This document shows positions 24,585 through 36,570 of a stretch of 64,000 nucleotides of DNA, piece after piece; positions within the stretch are counted from its first letter, which is position 1; each line of letters begins with the position of its first letter. The stretch is from Saccharum officinarum (Eukaryota > Streptophyta > Magnoliopsida > Poales > Poaceae): positions 108,713,250-108,777,249 of the forward strand of contig CM036160.1 in assembly GCA_020631735.1 (NCBI GenBank). The letters run 5' to 3'. The notes beneath the pieces were generated by a model. The model was not told the origin of the DNA and made no database searches. It worked only from the letters and a program-made list of their open reading frames with translations. The position numbers and the translations under genes were made by a program.

Positions 24585-25016
24585 TGTCGACGAGATGTGA
24601 TCGGCAGTCTACCGAGGCATATGCCTGCAGTAGTAGATTAATCGGTAGAGGTGCGTGAGACAACAAACTAGATGGTGACGCGAGGCAAGCACAAGGATTT
24701 ATCCAGCTTCGGGCCATAGTAATAACGTAACACCATATGTCATGTGTCTCTATAGATTGTATTGATTGTGTAACGGGGGGCAAAGTTATAGATCTAAGGA
24801 ATCTAGTTCCAATTGGTTACCACAATCATATCCGCATAGGACACGAAACCTATCCTAACCGACCAGGTTCCCTTGATCGTCAAGCTGGTCTCCGCATATC
24901 CTGCGTGGTACGCCGATCAGTTGGGTGATCCGCGCGGGCTGTTCTGATGAGTTGGGCCACCTCCTATGGCACGGCCCATGTGCAGCCATGAGGGTATACG
25001 GGTCTATACCCCCACA
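24585..25016 (-). repeat. 3' LTR of element E, 432 bp
   Basis: Plus strand TGTCGACGAGATG to CTATACCCCCACA. It aligns with 46744-46788 plus 57849-58274. Relative to that 5' copy it lacks about 40 bases around 24778, including the segment with the TATA-like TATATAAG (58022-58029, minus strand), so this copy has probably lost its core promoter. Confidence 0.87.
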
Positions 25017-25920
25017 GCTAGTCCCTGAGCACTATGTATTTTGATGTGACACACCACCTTTGACCATCTCTGACCAGTGAAGCTTGAAGTCTTGAGGCTT
25101 CCTACCAGAGGTATCCATAACAGAAGAGCGCTTATCCCTCCGACCAGTTTAACTGAATGTCAACCATCATCCTGGTCAGAAAAGCAACTTGTCCAAAAAA
25201 TACATGGTGCTCTGAGAAAAAAGAAAAATAATTCGCCTCTAGCGAAGTGTGCCCACTTTGAGTTTCATTGTGAAAAGTTAATGATGCTCTGTACCATTGG
25301 CTCTGCCAAAATGGACAAGAGATGATTTTCAGGATCAGCATATCCAAGGTAGGGGTCATGCCTCTGGCACTGTCTGACAACTCTGTTGTAAAACAGTAAG
25401 CACATTCACCGCTACGTGAAGTGTGCCCACTTAGTCCCCGAGTCTGACAGTAGATGACTCAGTCACGTGGTGCCAGGGTCCAAAAAGAAATAATCCCAAC
25501 TCAGTTGAGAAATGGACTGTGAATCTACCACGATGCCCAGCTCTGCTGGAGACCAAGTTCCCAGCTCTACTGTGGGCCTAGTCCCCAGTTCTGCTGTAGA
25601 CGGGAGTATTGACCTCAAAATTCTGGAGAAGCAAGTCATGGCTCTGCCACGGAGCAATCCCCAGCTTTTGTCATTGCGGCAGTCCCTAGATCAGCTGAGG
25701 GCCCAGTTCGTAGCTCCACTGTGGACCTTTTGTAGCAATCAGAATATCCCAAAGAAATACTGGCATGCTAAAATCCAAAGTACAAACTCAGACCCACTGT
25801 GCCATGATATGCAACAGACGAGGCCCAGTTAGCAGCCCACTAAAAGCCAATAATTGAGGAAACGGGCGTGACGCATGGGGCACATTTACCCAAAAACCCT
25901 AGAAGTCAAAGGGTCACACC
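25017..25920 (+). promoter_or_regulatory. Polypurine region and upstream region of E's antisense gene
   Basis: The minus strand next to the LTR reads GCTCAGGGACTAGC, a degenerate polypurine tract. The rest has no convincing coding sequence. At 25547-25730 a unit of about 25-27 bp recurs four to five times in variants of CCCAGCTCTGCTGGAGAC, CCCAGCTCTACTGTGGGC and CCCAGTTCTGCTGTAGAC. It ends with the TATA box at 25925, so it looks like the upstream promoter of the antisense gene. The repeats could be regulatory or simple slippage. Confidence 0.45.
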
Positions 25921-25924
25921 ATTT

Positions 25925-25934
25925 TATATAAATA
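25925..25934 (+). promoter_or_regulatory. TATA box of E's antisense gene
   Basis: ATTTTATATAAATAC is an excellent plant TATA box, followed by a C- and T-rich leader. The first in-frame ATG of the accessory protein is at 26198. An earlier ATG at 26148 opens a short out-of-frame peptide of 17 codons. Confidence 0.65.
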
Positions 25935-26197
25935 CTCATGCGGCACATCCCCACTTCTCCACTTCGCATTTCTCATCGGTTCTTCTTCCTTGCTCGCTCC
26001 GTCTCTTCCACTTCCCGCACAACCACTGTAGTTGCATCTCGAACCCTAGATTCGAACCACTCGTAGCCACCGTAGTTCTACCAAATCTAGCCACGGTGCA
26101 TCCATCTCGCATACCACAACCGCATTTTGTTGCCGAAGAAGAGGGAGATGGCCCGCGGGTCCCGTGGACAGAGGGCTCAGATGATGTCGGGGAGTGG

Positions 26198-29145
26198 ATG
26201 AAATCCACAAGCACGGAGAGCTCCATCTGCAAGCTCATCAACGGCGGTGTGCTTCCTGATGCCGCCATCGGAGGCTGGAGGCTGTCTATCGGTGAAAGCT
26301 TTCCAGACCCTCGCCCTAGTGAACTTATTGTATTTGAAGATTTTTACTCATGCGGGTTTGGGACTCCTTGTCACCCATTCTTATGCAAGCTTCTTGATAT
26401 CTACAAAGTTAGTCTGTGCAATCTGCATCCCAACTCTATCTTGTCCATCTTCATCTTCGTCAACCTTTGTCAGGCATACCTTGGAATCCACCCCACTTCA
26501 ATCTATGGCACCACTTCTGCCTCAAAAAGAAAGGGGGATCTAGGGGTCGAAAATAGCCAGAGGAGCATATTTGTTTCTCCAGGATCACAAGAAAACGCAT
26601 TATCTGAATGTCCCTCTAAACACCTTGATGAGGGATTGGTACCACAAATGATTCTACGTCCAGCAAGAGCAGGAACCATTTGTGGCATGTGACGTCAGCC
26701 AAATTCTCGAGCAGCAGGAGAGCTGGTCAGCAAGACTGACCAGCGTTGAGATGGAACAAGTGCAGGAGCTGCTCGGGTTGTTTGACAGGAACTAGATCGA
26801 TGGCCCAATTGTCTAACCAACTTCATCTTCAGACGGGTGCAACCCTATAAGGAAAGGGTGCATCCGATGTATGAGTACTCCAGGGCCAACGACATAACCA
26901 GGGAGTCATTAGAGGGGCTCCCAAGTAAGGAGATAGATAGGTGGCTGGCGCAGCTGGTGGACTTGGTGGGTACCGCCTATTGCCGAACGCAATGAGGGTG
27001 TACAAATTAACTTCGCTTCTGCCTTAGGTATGTGCAAAGTCATCTGCAATTTTAATTCCATACTTGATAGTTGCTGGTTTGCAACCATAATGCTAAATCT
27101 AATCCTAGCAAGATCCGTGGCCAGGACCGGGCAGCGATATACATCTTCCACGTGCCCATCGAAGATTGGCCGGCCAGCATGGATGCCCAGGAGCCCCACG
27201 TGATGAGGAAGGCGGCCGGGAAGTGCCCGCATCATAGGGGCATTCCTAGAAGAAGAAATCCACTAGCCCCCTAGGCATGGGGGGCCGCTTAAATATTGAT
27301 GATGAGGAGAGCAGCTGAAAACGACGTAAGGTCGTGGCTGGCTTGACCGATGAGGAGGAGGAGGAGACGCCGCTGATGCACTAGCAGAGGGCGCAGACAC
27401 CGCCCTGCACGCCGACACCACCAAGGGCACCCACACGGCCACACCTCCCCGAGCAGTGACACCACCGCGAGCACCGACGCCACCGAGGGTGCTGACACCG
27501 TCCCGAGCAGTGACGCCACCGAGGGCACCAACACCACCCCGAGCACCAACGCCGCCCTAAGCAGCGACGTCGCCCCGCGCGCCATCAGCGAGCACCCGCA
27601 GGACAAGCTAAGCAGTCCCCGAGCACGCACAGACCACAGCGGGACAAGCAGGCGGCAGTCAACTGGATGGTACCCGTGCCATGGGGAGTGGCAGCTACAG
27701 CAGTCGTCGATTTAGAGCTACATTCAGGCGCTCTGACATGTAAGTAACTCTGTAATCATATGAAATTATCTTCAAGTGTTTTCTTATTCATAGTGCTGTA
27801 GGCCGAAGTCCTCAGAAAATGTGGAACACCCTGCTGGTGACCAAGAGCCAGCTGCTGTTGAAAGTAGCCATGCAGAGGAGCGTGCCGAGCACGCTGGTAG
27901 CACCAAACAGCCCGGCACCGATCAACACAGTGAGGGCTCAGTGCCCAATGCTGTCGCACCCAATGCCACCTCTGGTGGGGCCATGGGTGTCGTACTTGGC
28001 GTTGGGACCGGCAACGCCAATCCTACTACAGAAGGAGATGCACCGGAAGTAGCAGCGATTGAGGAGGAGCCAGAGATCGAAGAGATCAACTGGGCTCCAA
28101 CGAAAACAATGCAACCACAGTGCATCCACGTAGCCAGGAAGCATTAAGGCGAGTGGGTGTTCCACGAGGAAGAGCACTCTGACAGAGCTGTGCGCAAGCT
28201 ACAGCACACCGTGGATGACCTGATGAGCCAGATCAAGGTAAAAACACTACAAGCCCTATCTTGTGTGGATGAGTCCCTTGTAGTATTATAGGAGTAACCC
28301 ATTGTTGTACCGCAGAGCATTGAGAAAACATCGAAGTATCACAGAAAATGCTTTGACATCATCATCCCGACAATCGAGGAAAATGAAAGGCTCAAGGCTA
28401 ACATAGCACGTCTCCAGGAGAGGCTGCAAGAGGCCTAGGACAAGCGATGGCCAAGCAGCACAACCACCTCAACCAGGAGAAAAGAGGTGCATAGTAAAAA
28501 TTCTAACCATGTCCATCTTTCGACTTCTTGATGAGCCACGTCCTGCTCGACAGAGATAGAAGTAGAGAAAATCCTGCTGCATGAGGAGGTGGTCCGCTTG
28601 TCCAATGAAAATAAGGAGCTGGTGAAACGGGCTAACCTACTCGACAAGGAACTCCAGAGTAAGTGTTTGATAAATCAATCATAAACTCTTCCTTAAGTCA
28701 TCATGCTCAACATGGCCTTCTTGTTGTAAATGTTGCTATTCGACAAAATAGTAAGGCACAGTTTGATGTCCTTACTCAGGAGGTCAAATGATAACAAGAC
28801 AGGTGCCAGGCGATGGAGGATGGCATCATGCCAGTTCTGAACCTGATCGGGATGGTGCCTGAAGAGACAACAACTGACCGAGCACCCCGATTAGGCGCCA
28901 TCGTTGACAAGTACAAGAACTCCTGGTTGTGGTTCAAACAATACATCCGAGTCACCGGCGAGTATGTGGCCGCCCATGTCCTAGCCGTGGTGCGGTCACA
29001 TTACCCCGGAGTGGACCTAAGAAGGCTTGAAGTCGGCGTCTCGAGCAACATCGACCAGGAGAAGGTAGAGCAGCTCAGAGCTTCCTCCCAAGCGACGACC
29101 GCGAAGATGATCACCGACGTAGATCTATATGGCGAGACTAGGTAG
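26198..29145 (+). pseudogene. E antisense accessory gene, 'putative gypsy-type transposon' domain protein
   Basis: Antisense to pol, this gene encodes WMKSTSTESSICKLINGGVL, then FEDFYSCGFGTPCHPFLCKL and LCNLHPNSILSIFIFVNLCQ, the signature of the plant family often labelled 'putative gypsy type transposon' (PF04195, from memory). Later parts are a Thr/Ser/Ala-rich segment (27400-27640), a coiled coil (ENERLKANIARLQERLQEA at 28378-28437, continuing as NENKELVKRANLLDKELQ at 28605-28660) and a C-terminal domain (28813-29145). Intron-like gaps with GT...AG ends separate them, e.g. around 28236-28316. Frameshifts after residue 110 (near 26500) and several stops make it a pseudogene. The protein's role in retrotransposition is unknown. 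The earlier frame may begin upstream of 26198. Confidence 0.74.
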
Positions 29146-29639
29146 ACCATTCAGTAAATTAGTGTCAATAAGTACTTTTTGTAGTTAAGTTGAGTTGAAG
29201 CACTTGGTGCTTTTGTAAATCATTAAGTAAGTTGTGTTGGAACACTCGATGCCAGCTCGGACTAGGTATTATACTTAGTATAATATGCAGTCATGGCGTT
29301 AAGCGAAAAAACTCTATTTTTTAGCCATTTTGTCATGTTACAGTTAGCATGAATAATTAATCCATCCTAGAGTTCCACCAGCTCTGGTCTGACCAACAAT
29401 CCGAAGCATGAGGCGCAGAGCCCGGGCATGCATAAGATTGCCAGTCTCACCAGAGAGCCACTGCCGACCACCCAGAACGTAGAGAGCAGATCTCGTGCAT
29501 GTGTGGGGAGGAGTTAGAGACAGTGCCGGCTCTGAGAAACTCAAGTAGGAGAAAGAACTGGTCAGCAAATCTTTTAGAGAAATATAGGAGGATTTTGGAA
29601 ACACAGTAAGGTCGTAGCAAAATGCATGATGAGTACTTT
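29146..29639. other. Convergent intergenic stretch of E
   Basis: This is the 0.5 kb between the stop of the antisense gene and the end of pol on the opposite strand. No coding sequence is recognised. Both transcripts should end here and may overlap. Confidence 0.45.
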
Positions 29640-31119
29640 TATTGAATGTTTATAACATAAAAAGAGTACATATCTTTATTTAGGAGTGCATCAAGCGTAG
29701 AAACGCCTAAGGAGGTCAATGTGCCATGAGTTAGGAATGTCAACTCCATCAAGATCACACAGCCTATAAGATGTAGGCCTAGTGACCGCCTTGACCATAT
29801 AGGGGCCCTCCTAATGCGATGATAACTTGTGGAGGCCTTCTGTCCTCTGTTTTCTGCGCAAAACCAAATCGCCGACCATGAAAAACATGTCCTTGACATT
29901 GTTCTTCGGCGCAATTAACCTCAAGCTCTCTAGCTGACTTCTCCTCACCATGATTCTCAACTCTAGGTGACCGAAAAGCGATATTAGCTGGTAGCATGGC
30001 CTCAGAATAAAAAACCATGAAGTACGGGGAGACGCCAGTATTGCGACTAGGCTAGGTTCTCAGTCCCCAGACCACAGCCGATAGCTCCTTCAACCATCGC
30101 CTAGGATGCTTGTCATTCTCCTTGTATAACCTCTTCTTCAATGCATCTAAAACCATGCCGTTGGCCTGATAGACCTGTCCGTTAGCCCTAGGATGCGCCA
30201 CCGAAACATACTTGACCACTATGCCTCTGTCATCGTAGAAGTTCTAGAAATAGTTACTGGTGAACGTGGATCCCAGGTCGGTAATGATGCTGTTGGGGAG
30301 GCCAAAGCGGTGAATGATTTCATCAAGCAGCTAGGCTGCCTTCTTTGTAGTTCCCTTGACTAAAGGTTTATAATCAATCCACTTGGAAAACTTGTCAATA
30401 ATTACGTAGACCCAACGAAAACCTCCTAGAGCCGGCTTGAATGGCCTGATCATGTCTAGTCCCCAACATGCGAAAGGCCAGGAGTTGGAATGCTCTAGAA
30501 CTCATGGGCCGAAACATGAATCTGCTTTGTAAAAAACTAACACCCTTCGCAATGTTAGACCAGCTTTTCTGCATCGGCAACGGTGAGGGCCAATAAAAAC
30601 CTGCTCGGAAAGCCTTGCCCACCAGAGTTCATGAAGCAGCATGGTTGCCACAAGTGCCAGCATGGATCTCCTCCAAAATCTTCACCCCTTCCTAAGAGAC
30701 GCACTTCTGAAGCAATTCCTCCTTCACGTTCTTATGCATAAGCATCCCCTCGACGAGTACATAGTGCTTGCCATGCTGGACAAGGTGCTCCATCTCAATT
30801 TTGTCATGGGGAATATCTGCATACATGAGATACCGTATGAACGGCTCTCTCCAGTCGCCACTGCTAGTCGAAACCACGGCGACCAGCTATTCCGCGAGTG
30901 GCTTTTCAGCTACGGGCTTTTCTTCCTCTTCGATGGATGACTTCACAAGGTCCTAGACAAAAACTCCATCGGGAATCTCTGCTCAGGTTGATCCCAACTT
31001 TCACAACTCATCTGCAATTTATTTGTCAGCCTGGAGCACGTGATGAAACTCTAGACCATAGAATTTGTTCTCTAACTTCCTAATTTGAGCGCAATAAGCA
31101 TCCATCTTCTCGCTAGTGC
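29640..31119 (-). pseudogene. pol: E pol: RNase H end and integrase
   Basis: From 31119 the minus strand continues RNase H (CTSEKMDAYCAQIRKLE), then a linker and the integrase N-terminus (PFIRYLMYADIPHDKIEMEH, then GKAFRAGFYWPSPL near 30580-30620). The core begins at DMIRPFKPALGGF, with ITDLGSTF near 30270. At the third catalytic position the usual Glu of the GQxExxN motif is replaced: RANGQVYQANG near 30180. The C-terminus (FYSEAMLPANIAFRSPRVE) ends around 29640. Stops occur in several places. The protein would have inserted the cDNA into the host chromosome. Confidence 0.83.
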
Positions 31120-31124
31120 AGTCC
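31120..31124. repeat. Target-site duplication of element F, left copy (AGTCC)
   Basis: AGTCC here and at 41524-41528 directly flank the outer ends of F. Both lie in E's RNase H codons, and the reading frame joins when F and one copy are removed. Confidence 0.88.
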
Positions 31125-34100
31125 TACCGGTATTTGACCACCGATAGCCTGCCATGGGGGTACTCGGGACAATTGTTCGGGCTTCGGTGCATGCTAGAAC
31201 TCGACGGTGAACGCAGAGACAGTCGATTTATATTGGTTCAGGCCCTCGATCGATGATCGAGTAATAACCTGTAACACCCTAGGTGTTAAGCATGCATTAG
31301 CATTGCAAATCATGTGCAAGAGCATCATATTGCATTCATTATCACATGTGATGTAAGTATAGCCTTGAAATGAAACATGTGAAACATGACATTGAAACAT
31401 GAATGTTGCATGTGTTTGTTTAAATACAATTTTGCCCTGATTATGCTTGTTAGGCCAATAAAACATGTTTGGTTATAAGTGCAAATCATTTAGCATTATT
31501 TAGCATAAATTTTGCAACAAGTTTGGTATTCAAAATTTCCTCAAAATTTGCTTTTAAAAATATTCTAGAAAAATAGAATTTTGAATTAAAATGGGCTTTG
31601 AATCTCTATTTCAAAATATATTTGGAATTTCAAAATGTGCCCTAAAGCAATGTTGTAGAGAATTAAATTTTGAACAATTTCTATTTTGGGGTCAAATCTT
31701 GAAAATGCCATTTTCCACTTCAAAAAATTGAATTTGGGACTGTTAGCAAAAATTTTGAATTGAATTTAGAAAAAATGTTTTCCTTGCTTAATGGGCCGCC
31801 GCCCCGCTTCTCGGCCCACGGCCGAAGCCGGCCTGGCCTGCCTCCGTGCCGCCTGCTCCACCTCGCCCCGCGCCCGTGCCCGACCGGAAGCAGAGCTTCA
31901 CCGCCGCGTGGCCGTACGCCGACGACGCCCTCCGGCGGGTGGCGTCCGATGGCCCCCGCGCGTGCGCCTGCCTTCAAACCGAGCTGAGTGCCTACCCCCT
32001 TGCCATTTTGCATGCTCCCCTTCGCCCTCCTCCTCCTTTCCGCCAGCACAAGCAGCGGTAGCAGCGCCACCGTGCCATCACCGGCATCGCACTCCACCAC
32101 CGCCGCACCTCTCCACGATTCAGCTAGCATACCGCTCCGCCCTGCCTCCCTCTTCACCGTCGACCCATCAGCACCGCCATTCCGTCCAGGTAGAGTCGGA
32201 TTATCGCTCATCCTTGCTGGCCATCACGGTCGGGCTCATCAGAGTTAGCCTCGCGTGTGGACAGCTCGCTTTCTTCCATCTCCTTCTCCTTGCTCTTATG
32301 CTTTCGCTCCGCTAGGGCTCAAGGATGGCTGGCATGCCGCTCTCCCGCTCCATCTTCACCGGAGCCGGCCTGGCGCTAGTGAGCCACGCCACCGCCTCCA
32401 CAATGGTCGCCTCCGAGCTTGCTCCGCTCCGCCATTTGCTTTGCTAGCTACCTTTTTGAGCTCTTGCGAGTGTGGGGAGTCTATTGATGGTGACCTCATC
32501 GCCGACAACCTCGCCGACGGCGAGATTTTGCCGGTCAACTGCTACCCCTACCCGGGTTAGACTGACTGGTGGGCCTCGTTAACCTCTAGACCCCGCCTGT
32601 CTGTCCTTTAGTGTGGAGTTGGGGTGAAGCAGCGGGTGTACCCAGTGATTTCAGCGACGGGTTTTCAACAGGGAATTTTCAAATGATTTCTAGAAAAGAT
32701 GAAAATACTTCCAAAAATCATATCTTGAAAATATTGCTCCAAAAATATTGAAACCAATTTTGGTAGAGTTCTTAGGAGTAGATCTACAGTATTAAAATAT
32801 TGTATGTCAAATTTCTGATACTTTTGTATAGAGTTTTATTTAATTATTATAATTGCTATTTTCTTAGAAAATGCATAATAAATCTTAGGAAGCTCAGAAA
32901 AATATAGTTCTAGTTTTGTTAGTCTTCTTATATGATGCACTTAGTATGAAAAATATATGTCATGCATGTTCTATAGAAAAATTGGGATGTGTTGTTCAAG
33001 TGCCTTTATTGGCTAATTTTTGTTATTTTTGCTAGAAAGAGAAATTTGTATAAAACGTGCATACGATAAATTTTATATAGTGTTTGTCTACTATGTAGAT
33101 CATGGAAAAAATAATAAATCTATTATTTGATATTTTTCATAGTACAAAGTATTTTCATGATCATTTTTATGCTATAGCTTGTCATTTTTGTGTAGGCTGT
33201 TTTACTGATCCAAATCCTATGAAATTTTTATGGTATGCTACTTGGAGTAGTACTATGCTACTATAATTTTTGTAGATTTTAATATGCATCCAAAATACAT
33301 GTTGCTGTTGTAACCCTAAATTAAATAGAAATAAAGTAATATTCTTTATGTAGATTTAGTTTAATGATGAAGCTTTGGTGTATCTTTGAAGCATCAAATC
33401 ACTTGCTGATGTTACTTGTCTTGTAGTGTAGTTATGATCAATAAAGTGTAGTAGCACTGGTGTTAGGGTTATATAGTAGTAGCTGAGAAGTAGCAGGGAT
33501 TTGTAGTAGAAGAGAATGCAATAGAAGACATGTTTCGTAGTAACTGATTGGATGATGTTGACTACCTTGTAGAAGAGTTTTATCTTTAGTCTATACTATA
33601 AGTATCCATGTGTTCATCTGCATATCATGTCATCATGATCATCGCATACCACCACATCTGATGCACCATTTACATATTTACTTATGCAAATACATCATAC
33701 AGGATCGCAGGAGGAGTTGCCAGTAGCAGTTCAGGAGGAGCAGACCGGGTCTGATCTACAAGAAACTCAAGCACAGGAGGTGTCCGAGATAGATGAGCAA
33801 GAAGAGGATCTACCTGAGTGTGTGGACCATCAACCCAGTTCCTTCAAACGAGGCAAGCTCCGGAGCATTCTAAGTCTCCTACTTTACAAAAGCAATTCCT
33901 CATCTATATATATATGAGTTTATATATTATGCATTAAGTATAGGAGTTGAGTGAAACCGTTGCTGCATCTATTACTATCCTTGCCACATTATTACCTACA
34001 TAAGTTTAGGATCGAATACTGCTTAGCCCCGCTTAGACCGGTAGCGATCGGTGATTTCCGGTCACCTGAAATGATAGGTGGTTACTGGAATGCTTTAGCT

Positions 34101-35662
34101 AAGGAATGGGTGATATCCTGGAATTAACCATGTGTTGATGGATAATTGGAGACCGGACGAAAAAGTTGGAGGTAACCAGACAGGGTTCTGGGGTGCTATT
34201 AGTTTTCCGTCTGTGTCGGTTAAGGACCGATCGTTGTTTGTTCCTCTTGTTATGTTGAACACATACCTCACATTTAGCTAGTCGAATAAAGTATCTTTCG
34301 ACCATGAAGCTAGTGACACTTTTTGGGCTGACTTAAACTCGGATTGGTAGACTGGTGACGAAGGGGGTAAGACGAGGACGTGAAGAGTGAGCCCAAGGTG
34401 CGTCCTGGCAGTCGGGTGGCCCCTGGGTAGTGCGGTCCATGATTGTTACCCCCACAACGTTTACCTAAAAAGTGTTATTGGTGATCTGTAGCTCACTTGA
34501 TCGGTGAGTGTGGTTTGTGCGAGAAATAAATCACCAACTGGTTCGGAATCGATTCGAATCGTCATCGCTCCTGGATAGTGAGCACTTGACTTGAGTTATG
34601 GCATCGTAGTAATGATGATGGAACACTGATGGTTACATGGATGATATTGGAGATGCTAAATTCAAGTGGTAACAGGATGTTATTGGTTAAATCAAGTGAT
34701 TGCTATAGCATAGGTTCTTACCTAGATGGACAAGTCATAATAAACCTGAGGCAAATTACTTAAAATGTTTTAGTCATGATAGCTTATACTTTTTGCAAAT
34801 GAGTCAGCTAGCCCACTAAAAGAAAGCCTTGCATAATCCTTGGTGTCACTTTATTTTGGTTTAAGACGGGTAAGTCTAGCTAAGTACTTTCTCGTACTCA
34901 GGGCGTTGTTCCCATTGTTGTTGTAGATGGTCAGATGTACTACGGCAATTGCGTCAACTGCCTGTATTCGGCGACGGGTGACAATTAGGACCAAGGGCAA
35001 TGGTCACTCTATATGTCTTACCTAATGCTTTTGTGGAAAGTGACTATCTCCTGGCACTCTATTTGAACTAAGTGTTTGTCTATGGTTTATGAAACTATTT
35101 GCTTCCGCTACTTTATTTTGAACTTGGTTTGTAATAACTTATGTTCTAAACTCCGATGTATTCAACTGTCGTTGCGAACTTTATGTAATATGTGACGGTG
35201 ATTGCTAAACTTGTACGATCTTGGTTTGTATATTAGTTGGTTTAAAATCCTTTGTAGTTTCACGGACTACCGGGTTATACAGGCTTAAGTTTGGCTAAAT
35301 TATCTGCTTCGGTGGGTAATTTTCTTACTTAACTTCGTATAATTGGACGGTTCTATTACATAACCCTACGTCCAGTCGGCGTTAGCCTTTGAGTTGGATT
35401 GATTATGTTGTGTCGTTCCCTGTTACAGGGGTTTAGACCATAAGGTCTATTCCTATTATCTGAGGTCTCTTTTTCTCTACTGATCTAGTGAGCCTTGCCC
35501 TCCTTTATATAGTTTAGGATGCAAGAGTCGTAGTTAGTTTACAATGTAGAGTCCTAGTAGGATTACATGATAGCAACGTTACTAGGATTACATGGGAGAA
35601 ATCCTAGTCAAACTAGATCTTCTCCCTTCCTTGTGGGGCACCCCATGGGTCTCGCATCGACA
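31125..35662 (-). repeat. 3' LTR of element F, interrupted by a solo LTR
   Basis: 31125-31269 and 35366-35662 together align with 41083-41523. The join is exact after removing 31270-35360 and one TAACC. On the minus strand the LTR begins TGTCGATGCGAGACCC at 35662. A minus-strand TATA box CTATATAAAGG lies at 35502-35512 and at 41363-41373 in the other copy. Confidence 0.87.
31270..35360 (+). repeat. Solo LTR of the A-type family, 4091 bp
   Basis: The segment starts TGTAACACCCTAGGTG and ends GGACGGTTCTATTACA and is flanked by TAACC on both sides (31265-31269 and 35361-35365). F's other LTR keeps the uninterrupted target GAGTAATAACCCTACG at 41215-41230. No internal region, primer site or polypurine tract accompanies it, so it is a solo LTR left by recombination between two LTRs. 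It has the family layout: GC island 31790-32580 (with long but unrecognised ORFs), AT-rich middle, a TTCGAATC block at 34553-34560 and a GGGTAAGTCTAGCTAAGTAC block at 34868-34887. Confidence 0.92.
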
Positions 35663-36570
35663 AGCCCCCGAGCATTTCATGGTTAAACTCGAAGACCTCC
35701 TTGTTTCTCCGGCTTTGCCTGGTGAATCAAGTTTGGTCCGGGTCCTTTCGAAGTAAAGCCTTGAAGTGGTCCCATCTTGAAGAAGTCTTTTGAGTGGCGT
35801 GCGCTTTTTTGAAGAAAAAGCACACTCACTGAGTGTAGCCCCCGAGCCTCTTGCTATTTGGAACAAAAAGTTAGAGGGTCTTGAATTTTTGTTGTTGGAA
35901 AAATTGAAAAATCTCATTTGAGGATATGTACCATGCAGCCCCCGAGCATATATCTGGGTTCTTTTTATACAAGAACTCGGTTATAGGGTCTTTTGTCATA
36001 TTCTCAAGTGTCCTTCCTTCTATGGGTGGTTGGTGGTATTTGGCCGTTGAGTTGGTTAAATGCTTGCGCAGTCATGGGTTGCACTATGTTGGTATATTCC
36101 TTTGGATATATTGTCCTCGAGTACTGTGTCTTCGCGCACGGTTGCTTTTCCTTTACTGCTTTCTATCACTTCTTTGAATCTTTTGTCGTTGGTACACTTG
36201 TTCTATGTACACCGCTCCTTTGGCCTATAAATACCCCCTGGCGAGCTGCTGCAAATCGACAAAGTCTTGGTGTAGAGCTTGTAATCTTGTGGTCATGAAT
36301 ATGGTAGTTTGTGAAGTAGGGCAGCCCCTGGAAGAGTGTGATTCTTGTAAATTTTGTAGCATTTGTATTTGTAATGAAAAGAACTTTGTCTTCTGAGTTG
36401 TTGTCTCTTTCTTGCTTATCTGAGTGGCTTAGAGTATCATCCGGGTTGTTTCTAGAAAATTTGAGTTCTTTGGCAGCCTTTTGTTCTCTCTTCTGCGTGT
36501 CTTGTAATTGTCGAGTTCTTTCTGAGTAGCACAAGCTATAATAATTTAGGGTCGATCGAGCACTATCTAG
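35663..36570 (-). other. F: polypurine tract and non-coding segment before the arrays
   Basis: After the tract at 35663-35673 there is 0.9 kb with no recognised protein. A second purine-rich copy of the same word (minus strand ATGCTCGGGGGCT at 35938-35950) lies about 275 bp in, a possible extra polypurine tract. Confidence 0.5.

Noticed and set aside
31791..32315. 174-codon plus-strand ORF as a gene
   Set aside because: Same situation in the GC island of the solo LTR: overlapping open frames on both strands caused by base composition.
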